Under the pieces are notes generated by a model, which was given only the letters and a program-made list of their open reading frames with translations, was not told the DNA's origin and searched no databases. This document shows, piece after piece, positions 1 to 7,500 of a stretch of DNA of 64,000 nucleotides. Position 1 is the stretch's first letter. The number at the start of each line of letters is the position of its first letter. This DNA comes from Robiginitomaculum sp. (GTDB taxonomy: Bacteria > Pseudomonadota > Alphaproteobacteria > Caulobacterales > Maricaulaceae): assembly GCA_021776525.1 (NCBI GenBank), contig JAJFFT010000001.1, positions 248,001 through 312,000 on the forward strand, read 5' to 3'. Both the position numbers and the translations under genes were made by a program.

Positions 1-382
1 CAGAAATATCTTTATTGGGCAATACAGAGCCAATCTTCTGAAAAAAACCTTTAATGAATTCAGCAGTAAAAGCATATTCTGTATGATAATTACTGGACAC
101 ATCCACTCCATCTGCGTTTCTGACCATGATTGGTTCACAAGGTCCATAGTATTGTGGAATGACAGCACGCAGTGAAGGCACCGCCATAGCTATTTCATAT
201 GCTAAATTTTCTGAATAAAAGACGTTTCTTTGATGTTTTATATCCTTATCAACATTCGTATAGAATATTTTTATAATTTTATTTTTTTCCTTGTTGACGA
301 ATATTACCCCATAAGCTCCCTCTTTATAATAAGTGTAAAGGTCCTCATTGAAACATGCTGTATGAGTGGAACGACTTGCCAT
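1..382 (-). CDS. kinase-like protein, N-terminal part (cut by window edge)
   Basis: An open reading frame of 127 codons starts with ATG at 382 and runs off the left edge without a stop. The N-terminus resembles the small lobe of a protein-kinase fold: a glycine loop (KEGAYGVIFV), a strand with a candidate ATP-binding lysine (NKIIKIFY) and a helix with a candidate partner glutamate (SENLAYEIAM). The catalytic loop would lie outside the window. Composition is AT-rich, like the next gene and unlike the core genes, so it probably belongs to the accessory island. An in-frame stop at 401-403 limits the start. The kinase reading is inference from fold-like motifs; no specific family is recognised. 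Confidence 0.55.
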   Translation of the reverse strand, partial: MASRSTHTACFNEDLYTYYKEGAYGVIFVNKEKNKIIKIFYTNVDKDIKHQRNVFYSENLAYEIAMAVPSLRAVIPQYYGPCEPIMVRNADGVDVSSNYHTEYAFTAEFIKGFFQKIGSVLPNKDIS

Positions 383-889
383 ATTGCATCTCAGGTTAAA
401 TTATTTCTGTTTTTGGCTGCTTTGCTTAAGAAGGAATGTTTTCAACTTTCGGACAGTCTGCCCCATGTATTGCAAGTAATCATTTCTGGGTCGAGTTTGT
501 AGTAAATATTCTACCACTAAAGCCCTTCTATTCAGTGCCCCCATGACACCAATCGTCCATCCATAGGCTGATTTATCCCTTAGTCTGACATTTTTGACAT
601 GTCAGTTTGTAGTGCCACCTATCCTTACTCATCATACTTTTTTCTTTGTTGCACATAAACTTGGCCATACCCCTTTTTTTGGCCCTGATTGGCTTACTTT
701 TCAATAACGTTATGAAATGATAGAATCAATTATATTCATATTTTGGGCACTCTTCTTCATAAGTAAGCTAATTGTTTAAGCATTGGGGAAGTCACTCAAG
801 CCATTTAGCCACCCTAAAAAGCTATGAGGATCGAAAATTTCTGTTAATATGAGAATCTTAATGTGTTTCTGTAATAGGAAAAATTAGAG
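383..889. other. AT-rich intergenic region
   Basis: About 500 bases without a convincing gene. It contains a small hairpin (CTGACAT...ATGTCAG, near 586-606). A segment near 775-810 resembles, in inverted orientation, the sequence near 9055-9090 and is a weak candidate for the left end of the casposon-like element. Nothing else was seen. Confidence 0.4.
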
Positions 890-1789
890 TTGTCGAAATA
901 TATTTCTAACGGGCCCGCGCTAAAGCCTCTATACAAACGGAGGCCAAAATTTATTCCTAATGAAAATAGGCACTTCAAACTTAAAAGAGATAATAAAAGA
1001 TTTTCTTTAAAAGCACCTTTTTGGAATGCTCTGGGTACAATGGGAATATTGGCTCTTGCAATCTACGGTTCATTTTTCTCCGATTTCTCCAAAGCAATAG
1101 AGCAGAACTTACGACTTGAAAACAATTCTCTTATAGAAGAGAGAGAGCACCTACAACACGAATTAGAGGGCTTATATAAGGCAAAGTCTGACGTTGAACT
1201 CGAACTCTCACTTTCTAAACAAAATATATCTGATGCTATAAACATTCTTAACGAAAGAGAGAGCCAACTTGCTGTTGCGAATTCCAAGCTTGTTGCATCT
1301 AGAAGAAAATTGTCTGAGTTGCATGAAGAGGCTGCCCAGCTAAAAGTAGATAAGATAAATACAATTTCATCATTGACTCAATTGTATATGGAATATTATT
1401 TAGACATTCTTCCCTCTAGTGTAATGCATCGTCGCCTTCCTAAGTATATGATAAGGCGCCTCAATGAAATTGCTACTGAAAAAGAAAACGGTGCAAGAAG
1501 TTATTTTGACGACGCATACACTGGAATGTTGGAATATATTGATGAAATTTCCTCTCAAGCCACAACACCTGAGCAACGTGCCGCAGTAGATATAATTAAG
1601 CAAAATTTTAAACAAAAATGCTCTCAAAAAGAAGACTGGTACGACAAAGTATCTACGTTGTGGAATGGTGAAAGCGATAGTAAAGACGAGGTTACTGGTG
1701 TTGATATAACACCGGAGAGCGGTCTTAACAAAAAAGATCTTTTTGATTATATCAGAGAGGAAGAAATGAAGTGTCTTTCGAACAACTAA
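890..1789 (+). CDS. membrane-anchored coiled-coil protein, unknown function
   Basis: Product of 299 residues starting at TTG, preceded by an AGGA ribosome-binding site. A basic N-terminus (about residues 1-45) leads into one membrane segment at about 46-64, then a long charged heptad-like region (about 68-160) with high Glu/Leu/Lys content, typical of coiled coil. A helical C-terminal part ends in an acidic tail. The topology suggests a cytoplasmic basic head and a periplasmic coiled coil, or the reverse. No family is recognised. It converges on cas1 with only 11 bases between the stop codons, so it may be cargo of the same mobile element. AT-rich codon use supports horizontal origin. Confidence 0.75.
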   Translation: MSKYISNGPALKPLYKRRPKFIPNENRHFKLKRDNKRFSLKAPFWNALGTMGILALAIYGSFFSDFSKAIEQNLRLENNSLIEEREHLQHELEGLYKAKSDVELELSLSKQNISDAINILNERESQLAVANSKLVASRRKLSELHEEAAQLKVDKINTISSLTQLYMEYYLDILPSSVMHRRLPKYMIRRLNEIATEKENGARSYFDDAYTGMLEYIDEISSQATTPEQRAAVDIIKQNFKQKCSQKEDWYDKVSTLWNGESDSKDEVTGVDITPESGLNKKDLFDYIREEEMKCLSNN

Positions 1790-1800
1790 GACTGAACTAG

Positions 1801-2871
1801 TTATCCCCCCGCAACCATTCTCGCCAACTCCGGGTTAAGCCTACACGTCCCCGCTGAGTTGATGGTGAAGTCTGAGGGCGAGAAGGTGTTGTTGTTAATC
1901 AACGCTAACACGCTCCGATCTGCGAGAGGCCTTGCGGGTTCCATTTTGTCAAAGACGAAGGTGTGACGGTCGTTGTATTTCTCACCGTGGATGATGCCCT
2001 TGGTGGGGTCATAGCCTTGGGTGATGATGTTGATACGGGTTTGCACTTCCACCATACCATAAGCGTAGTTGAGCATGGCGTTGATAGGGTGAGTTGCCCG
2101 TCTGTTACGCGGGGTCTTGCGCGACCTTAAGGCCGAGCGTGAAGCGTATTTCAGCCATTCATCTGGGATTGGGTGTTGATTAAGACCTTTCCACTTGATG
2201 GCAACTGTGTTCCAGGCTCTAAAATAGGCAACCGCACATTTGCCCTCCATGCCTAGCAATTCACTAGCCGTGGTGGGTGTGCAGGCCTTAAGGTCGCTCA
2301 GCACTTCCTTGGCAGTAATAATGGCGTTATCTCGTGCTCTTGAGGCTGGCAGGTGTTGTTTTAAGTTGATGAGGGTTTCTTTGATCTTACGTGTGATCAG
2401 GGGAGTAGCAAAGCGTATGCGAGCTGCCTCGTCTGTTCTTGTCTCTAATTGCCAGGCAACCCTCGCAGGATCGGCGGCATAACCAGTTCCATGCATGATG
2501 GAGGTGACATGACCATCCCAACGCAAGCGTATGAGGGGTATGGATTGCTCCCCCATCCAGTCTATTGCATCCAGGGTAATGTTGCCGGAACCGTCAATGA
2601 CTACAATGCGTGGCGGAAGGTCAATGGCCCCCTTAAAGAACCGCCATTCCCGAACTTGTGCCGGGTAATGCGTATTGCCATCACGGATAACAAGAGCACC
2701 CTTATCAACGCGCATGGACAGGCCTTGCCCGGTGAGCACCAAGGGCGATGGCTCGCGCTCGCGGCGCTTGCGTTTAGGCAGGCTGTCTGTATAGGCACCC
2801 AGCCAGAATTGGGATCGCTCCGCCCAATCGTCTATGCTGGCATTCAAGTCGATTCTTGCATGAGCATTCAT
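1801..2871 (-). CDS. cas1: solo Cas1 endonuclease/integrase (casposase-like)
   Basis: Product of 356 residues with full Cas1 architecture. After an extra 40-residue basic N-terminus comes the beta-strand domain (LVLTGQGLSMRV..., then LDAIDWMGEQSIPLIRLRWDG, spanning about 44-120) and the helical catalytic domain. The metal-binding triad is visible: E209 (in GMEGKCAVAYF), H295 (in KGIIHGEK) and D308 with E311 (in FDKMEPARP). The 13-residue H-to-D spacing is usual for Cas1. Cas1 joins DNA ends to targets. In CRISPR systems it works with Cas2, but no cas2, effector gene or repeat array is present here. Next to a family B polymerase and an HNH nuclease it fits the casposase role. The start has a GAGGAAACGGGATC leader, and the start codon is 32 bases from that of the divergent gene. 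Confidence 0.93.
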   Translation of the reverse strand: MNAHARIDLNASIDDWAERSQFWLGAYTDSLPKRKRREREPSPLVLTGQGLSMRVDKGALVIRDGNTHYPAQVREWRFFKGAIDLPPRIVVIDGSGNITLDAIDWMGEQSIPLIRLRWDGHVTSIMHGTGYAADPARVAWQLETRTDEAARIRFATPLITRKIKETLINLKQHLPASRARDNAIITAKEVLSDLKACTPTTASELLGMEGKCAVAYFRAWNTVAIKWKGLNQHPIPDEWLKYASRSALRSRKTPRNRRATHPINAMLNYAYGMVEVQTRINIITQGYDPTKGIIHGEKYNDRHTFVFDKMEPARPLADRSVLALINNNTFSPSDFTINSAGTCRLNPELARMVAGG

Positions 2872-2903
2872 GATCCCGTTTCCTCATAAAAAGGAGCCCC
2901 TCG

Positions 2904-3584
2904 GTGAGCCGGATTCTAAAGCCTAAAGCGCTATGGGACCAAGGTATTTCTTTGCATTTGGCTTGGGAAGAATACGCCCCTGCAGAAATGAGAGAAAAGC
3001 TCTTAACTTTAAATGAACCGGTTCAACCCACGGAAATATCTTCAGAGAAAGGCTTTTTGGAAAACATTGGCGGGGTACTTAGGGAGATACAGATTGCCCA
3101 AGGGCGAACGCAACTTCGATCTGAACTGATTGAGAAAATCAAAGATGAAGTAATATGCGATCTCTATAACGAAGACCTTTACGCTTATGGATACCCGGTA
3201 GCCCCATCAAGAGCACGCACGCCCCGTAAAATTGATCCAAATTTCTGGTATGATCCAAAAGTAGATTGGGATGGATGCGCTGCATCGACATTACAAAATT
3301 CTTTTTATCGAATTCGCGTTATTGATCCCGATAATTATCCACAATTAGATTTTTCGCCAAAAACTCCGGGGCCAAAATCCAAGAGAAATATTATTATGGA
3401 GGCCTTGGAATTTCATCACAAAAATGATGAGGATTTTTGGTATATTACCGATGTGAAGCGCATCCATAGGCTAAAAAAAACAATTAAACATAATTTTCCT
3501 GAAATCGATATATTACAACGTGGATTTGGTGAGAAAAATTTCCAAAAATATATTTTGGAATTCAAAAAAGATAAAAACATCTAA
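2904..3584 (+). CDS. casposon-associated protein of unknown function, possible DNA-binding tail
   Basis: Product of 226 residues starting at GTG, with a strong AAGGAG site 7 bases upstream. It lies head-to-head with cas1. The N-terminal half is acidic and helical. The C-terminal part starts with a PGPKSKRNIIMEAL segment that resembles the lead-in of small helix-turn-helix domains, followed by a basic helix rich in Arg/Lys/His. No family is recognised with certainty. The position next to cas1, and the shared 32-base spacer, suggest it is part of the mobile element and may regulate or assist Cas1. The 3' half is more AT-rich than the neighbours. Confidence 0.75.
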   Translation: MSRILKPKALWDQGISLHLAWEEYAPAEMREKLLTLNEPVQPTEISSEKGFLENIGGVLREIQIAQGRTQLRSELIEKIKDEVICDLYNEDLYAYGYPVAPSRARTPRKIDPNFWYDPKVDWDGCAASTLQNSFYRIRVIDPDNYPQLDFSPKTPGPKSKRNIIMEALEFHHKNDEDFWYITDVKRIHRLKKTIKHNFPEIDILQRGFGEKNFQKYILEFKKDKNI

Positions 3585-3719
3585 CTCTGAGTTAAAAATA
3601 AAATGTTACTCAAATTATAGAATAATAGAAACAACAACTTATTGATTCACCCCCTTTGCAATCATTATGTATTGGTGACGGCACGATGTTGTGCCCAAAC
3701 AAATCGAATGAGCGCAATT
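3585..3719 (+). other. AT-rich spacer upstream of HTH-HNH-polB unit
   Basis: This 135-base AT-rich stretch is the only place with room for a promoter for the three-gene HTH/HNH/polymerase unit. No convincing -35/-10 pair could be fixed by eye. Confidence 0.3.
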
Positions 3720-4301
3720 ATGCCTAAACAACGTGACTACAAAGCTGAGTACCGCCGCCGCCTGGCGCGGGGCAAGGCCAAAGGCTTAAGCCGGGCGCAA
3801 GCGCGAGGCCACCCTAAAGCTGGTGAGCGGCTAGTGTCCGGCAAGAAGCGTGCCGCCCCGGTCAGTGATGCTAAGATAGAGGCGGCCATCAGGCTTATGC
3901 ATGATGGCAAAGCGCTAAGCACATCAGCCCGAGCGGCTCATATGTCTGTGGAGCGCTTGGGGCGCTTTATCAAACAAAACAACATTGCTCGGCTTAAAGG
4001 TCGAACATGGCAGATGAGCGATAACCGCCCACGGCGTGTTCCGGTGATCGTCGGCTCTAATGTTAAAGCGGTCACGGTGCCAAGCTTTGATGAGGCCAGC
4101 AAAGCGGGCGGTTACCATAATGCGGTCCACAGGTTCGTTATGAGCGGCGATCTTGCCCATATGGAGCCTTTTGTTGGCAAAGGCCTGACCGACGTTAAAG
4201 GCCGCGCACACACCTTTGAAACCGACCCCAATGCTCTTCTTCGCTATGCGGCCAAGGATGAGCCGCCGTTTCATGAAATTTATCAAATCATCAGTAATTA
4301 A
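3720..4301 (+). CDS. putative helix-turn-helix DNA-binding protein of mobile element
   Basis: Product of 193 residues from ATG 3720. The frame is open further upstream through a TTG at 3642 and an ATG at 3708, but those would add an atypical leader. The N-terminus is very basic (YKAEYRRRLARGKAKGLSRAQARGH), a type seen in phage and integrative-element proteins. A predicted helix-turn-helix follows (about 50-85: DAKIEAAIRLMHDGKALSTSARAAHMSVERLGRFI), resembling resolvase-type or transposase-type HTH. The C-terminal part has no recognised family. It is 11 bases upstream of the HNH gene, so the two are probably co-transcribed. A role in recognising element ends or controlling expression is inferred. 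Confidence 0.75.
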   Translation: MPKQRDYKAEYRRRLARGKAKGLSRAQARGHPKAGERLVSGKKRAAPVSDAKIEAAIRLMHDGKALSTSARAAHMSVERLGRFIKQNNIARLKGRTWQMSDNRPRRVPVIVGSNVKAVTVPSFDEASKAGGYHNAVHRFVMSGDLAHMEPFVGKGLTDVKGRAHTFETDPNALLRYAAKDEPPFHEIYQIISN

Positions 4302-4312
4302 GGAGATTTCCC

Positions 4313-4687
4313 ATGGATGATATTATTACCCCTGAAGATGAACGCCGCGAGCAAGATTATAAGCGATTGCGCACCCGTAATCCGGTATGTGTCTTGTGCG
4401 GTTATGACAAGCACCCGGCAGCCTTAGAGCTCGCCCACATTGCCCCCAAAGGCTTTCATGATGATGGGGCGGCACTTTGCCGAAACTGCCATCGCGAAAT
4501 TAGCGACGGGGAAAAAGATTATCCATATTCCCCGGAAACCAATAATACCAAGATGGAAACCATCGGGCGTTATCTTCTCGCGCTTGCTGAATGGTTCAGA
4601 GGCATTGCCAGTACGCTTGAAGGCTTTGGGCAATGGCTCTTGGAGCAAGCCCATGTGCTGTTTCCGTCCCAAGAGGAAGCAACATGA
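4313..4687 (+). CDS. HNH endonuclease
   Basis: Product of 124 residues starting at ATG after a strong AAGGAGATTTCCC leader. The HNH fold is clear: a first zinc pair C26-x2-C29 (CVLCGYDK), the central histidine in LELAHIAP (H42), and a second pair C56-x2-C59 followed by H60 (ALCRNCHREISDG). HNH proteins are metal-dependent nucleases. In casposons an HNH gene is a frequent companion of cas1 and polB, though its exact job is not settled. The last four bases overlap the polymerase start (ATGA), showing translational coupling. The C-terminal 45 residues are a helical extension without a recognised motif. Confidence 0.9.
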   Translation: MDDIITPEDERREQDYKRLRTRNPVCVLCGYDKHPAALELAHIAPKGFHDDGAALCRNCHREISDGEKDYPYSPETNNTKMETIGRYLLALAEWFRGIASTLEGFGQWLLEQAHVLFPSQEEAT

Positions 4688-7425
4688 AACCCGGTGAACC
4701 CAGATCGCTTTATGCCCGCGCTTATACGCAAAAGCCGGATGCAAAGCCCGTGGGCTCTAAGCCACGATCCAAGACTAAAGAGAAGCCCTCGCCCTACACG
4801 TTGATCTTTGATTGTGAAACCACCATTGATGCCACACAGGCTTTGCGTGTAGGCTTCTATCAGGTTCGTAAAAACGGCAAGTTGATCAATGAAGGCCTGT
4901 TCTACGAGCCAAGTCAGCTAACCCCCGATGAATTACAATCCGTAAAGACCTACGCGCAAAAGCACGGCCTGAATTTAGGAACGGTCGAAGAGTTTCGCAA
5001 AAAAGCGTTCCTCAAGATCGGCTTTAAAATGCGCGCTGCCATTGTCGGGTTTAATCTGCCCTTTGATATATCCCGCATAGCGCTGGGCCAAGGTGAAGCA
5101 CGGGGCAATATGCGCGGCGGGTTTTCTTTTCCGCTCTCGCCTTACAAGTCAGACCCTCATGTCAGGGTGAAGCATCTTAGCTCTACCGCCGCTTTGATGG
5201 ATTTTGCCAAGCCTGGCACACAAGATACCGGGCGAGGCATGCGCAACCGAGACTTTGAGGTGTCCCATCATCGCGGTGCCTTCAACGACCTTCGGACCAT
5301 CAGCGCAGCCCTGACCAGTCGCAAACATAGCTTAAAAAGCCTGGCCGCGTTTCTAGGTGTGACCACCCAAAAGCACACCACAGACGAGCACGGCGGCATG
5401 ATCAGCGCAGCCTATCTCGACTATGCGCGCGCCGACGTGCAAGCGACCTGGGAGTGTTATGACGCTCTTAAAGGTATGTATGCGGCCCATAACCTCGATA
5501 AGCCCCTGCATAATATTTTAAGCGAAGCCAGCATTGGCAAAGCGTACTTTAATCAAATGGGCATCAGGCCCTTGCTGGCCTGCCAGCCCGATATACCACG
5601 TGAGCATTTTGGTCAGATCATGTCCGCCTATTTTGGGGGCCGCGCTGAGGTGCGCATCAGGCGTGTTCCGACCCAAGTGCTCTATAGCGACTTTAAATCC
5701 ATGTACCCAACCGTGAATGCCCTTATGGGCTTGTTCGCTTTTGTTATTGCCGATGGTTTTACTGAAGAAGAGACAACCTCTGAGACGCAGGCCGTTCTTA
5801 ATGCTGTAACGCTTGATGATCTTCAAAACCCCAAGACATGGCAAGGCTTGACAACCCTTGTCCGACTTAAAGCTAATGATGACGTCTTGCCTGCACGCAC
5901 CAAATACGCACCAGATAAAGATAACCTAACCATTGGCCTTAATCGGGTAACGTCAGACCAAGGCCTTTGGTACACATTGGCCGATGTGTTGGCATCCAAG
6001 CTTCTAACGGGCAAGACCCCAGTTATTGATAAGGCAATCAGTTATTATCCAGGCGAAATGCAAAAGGGCTTAAAGCCCATCAACCTCTTTGGTAACGCCA
6101 ACTATCGCATTGATCCCTTTACCGATGATATGTTTACAAGGCTTGTTGACTTAAGGGACAACGCTAAGGCTAATAACGATCCGTTACAGCAAGCCATTAA
6201 AATCATTGCAAATTCTACCTGTTACGGGATATTCGTTGAAGTTAATAAAGATAGCGCGCCTAAGTATGAGCCTATTGAGGTTTATGGCCCAGATGGCTTA
6301 ACGTTTGGGGCGTTATCAAAGTCTATTGAAGAACCGGGTAAGTTCTTTCATCCCTTATTGGCAACGCTAATAACCGGGGCAGCAAGGCTTATGTTAGCGA
6401 CAGCTGAACGCCTTGCCGCTGATCAAGGCCTGGACTGGGTGTTCTGTGATACCGACAGTATTGCTATGGCCAAACCCGACGCGATGAAGAGGGACGAGTT
6501 CATCAAACGTGGCCAGCGTGTCATTGACTGGTTTGAGCCTCTTAATCCTTATCAGAAGCCCGGCTCCATACTGGATATGGAATGCGAAAACTTTCTACCC
6601 GGCACAGACGTTCTTGAGCCGCTTTACTGCTATGCCATCTCTGCCAAGCGTTATGCGCTCTTTAACATAGACAAAGACGGCAAGCCCATCATCAGAAAGG
6701 CCTCTGCCCATGGCCTGGGCCATCTTATGGAGCCCTATGGGGAGGATGATCCGGCTTTAGGTGTTCCACTGCCCGTTGTACCATTATCGCAAATCGGTGT
6801 GAAACGCTGGCAATACGACTATTGGTTTTTTCTTCTGTCCGCCGCTCTAGCGGGCAAGCCCAATCAGGTGCCGCTGGATTATCATCCCGCTTTACAAAAA
6901 TGCGCTCTTAGTCGCTATGGGGCGACAAGCCCGGCATTGCTGCGCTGGCTGCGTCATTACAATGATGGCAAGCCTTACGCACAACAAGTAAAGCCCTTTG
7001 GCTTTCTGGTGGCTCCTATGGCCCGTACAGGGGCCTTCGCCGACCCATCTATGGATGACTTCATAGACCCGACAAAGCGTGGACGACCGCCCAAAGAGCA
7101 TATCCCCAAGCCGATAGCCCCCTTTGAGCGTAATAGTGATCTGGCCGTTGCCATGGCCTTTGATCGGATAACCGGCGAGCCCATTAAGCGCGATCAGCTT
7201 AAAACCTACGCCGAGGCCTTGGCGCTCTTCCACCAAAGTGCCGAAGACAAGTTCGAAAACGGTGCGCCCTGGGACATTGGCCGCACAGAGCGTCGGCACA
7301 TCATCGTCCAGGACGTCAAGCTGATCGGCAAAGAAGCCAACAAGGTCGGTGAGTGCGGCCAACCTGATCCCATAAGCGGGGCAGTGGCCGAGTTTAAAGG
7401 TAGCGGTGGAAGGAAGGCATTATGA
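4684..7425 (+). CDS. polB: family B DNA polymerase of casposon-like element
   Basis: Product of 913 residues from the ATG that overlaps the HNH stop. All family B landmarks are present. Proofreading exonuclease: Exo I D43-C-E45, Exo II NLPFD (D128), Exo III Y247-x3-D251. Polymerase: motif A DFKSMYPT (D336), motif B K506-IIANSTCYG, motif C DTDS (D589, D591) and the KRY motif (K655-Y657). Both activities are therefore predicted intact. About 170 residues separate motifs A and B, enough to hold an insertion of the kind found in protein-primed polymerases, but this cannot be decided by eye. Element-encoded PolB is expected to copy the transposon. The C-terminal 200 residues carry no known motif. 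An earlier in-frame ATG at 4633 lies inside the HNH gene and is unlikely to be used. Confidence 0.93.
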   Translation: MKPGEPRSLYARAYTQKPDAKPVGSKPRSKTKEKPSPYTLIFDCETTIDATQALRVGFYQVRKNGKLINEGLFYEPSQLTPDELQSVKTYAQKHGLNLGTVEEFRKKAFLKIGFKMRAAIVGFNLPFDISRIALGQGEARGNMRGGFSFPLSPYKSDPHVRVKHLSSTAALMDFAKPGTQDTGRGMRNRDFEVSHHRGAFNDLRTISAALTSRKHSLKSLAAFLGVTTQKHTTDEHGGMISAAYLDYARADVQATWECYDALKGMYAAHNLDKPLHNILSEASIGKAYFNQMGIRPLLACQPDIPREHFGQIMSAYFGGRAEVRIRRVPTQVLYSDFKSMYPTVNALMGLFAFVIADGFTEEETTSETQAVLNAVTLDDLQNPKTWQGLTTLVRLKANDDVLPARTKYAPDKDNLTIGLNRVTSDQGLWYTLADVLASKLLTGKTPVIDKAISYYPGEMQKGLKPINLFGNANYRIDPFTDDMFTRLVDLRDNAKANNDPLQQAIKIIANSTCYGIFVEVNKDSAPKYEPIEVYGPDGLTFGALSKSIEEPGKFFHPLLATLITGAARLMLATAERLAADQGLDWVFCDTDSIAMAKPDAMKRDEFIKRGQRVIDWFEPLNPYQKPGSILDMECENFLPGTDVLEPLYCYAISAKRYALFNIDKDGKPIIRKASAHGLGHLMEPYGEDDPALGVPLPVVPLSQIGVKRWQYDYWFFLLSAALAGKPNQVPLDYHPALQKCALSRYGATSPALLRWLRHYNDGKPYAQQVKPFGFLVAPMARTGAFADPSMDDFIDPTKRGRPPKEHIPKPIAPFERNSDLAVAMAFDRITGEPIKRDQLKTYAEALALFHQSAEDKFENGAPWDIGRTERRHIIVQDVKLIGKEANKVGECGQPDPISGAVAEFKGSGGRKAL

Positions 7426-7500
7426 TTTATTTGTAAAAATTTTTAATTCCTGAAACTCCAAAGCATTGCTTTAATCTATAATATACGTCACCTTTTGCTA

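Larger units (their letters stand above)
1801..7425. mobile_element. casposon-like element, core gene set
   Basis: The block holds solo cas1, two small putative DNA-binding or regulatory proteins, an HNH endonuclease and a family B DNA polymerase, with the last three in one transcription unit. Casposons are known as self-synthesising DNA transposons defined by Cas1 plus PolB, commonly with HNH and HTH proteins. They occur in archaea and in some bacteria. Coordinates given here cover only the diagnostic genes. True ends are not proven; a weak inverted similarity at about 775-810 and 9055-9090 would enclose the genes from 890 to 8931. No target-site duplication could be assigned. Confidence 0.82.

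Noticed and set aside
230..502. Forward open frame of 90 codons
   Set aside because: It lies mostly opposite the kinase-like reverse gene, has no ribosome-binding site and an unlikely composition.
3642..3719. Longer N-terminus for the HTH-type protein
   Set aside because: The TTG start has no ribosome-binding site and the added residues are atypical for the basic N-terminus seen in such proteins.
4633..4683. Longer N-terminus for the polymerase
   Set aside because: The extra 17 codons are inside the HNH gene in another frame and the ATG at 4684 makes a normal ATGA overlap.
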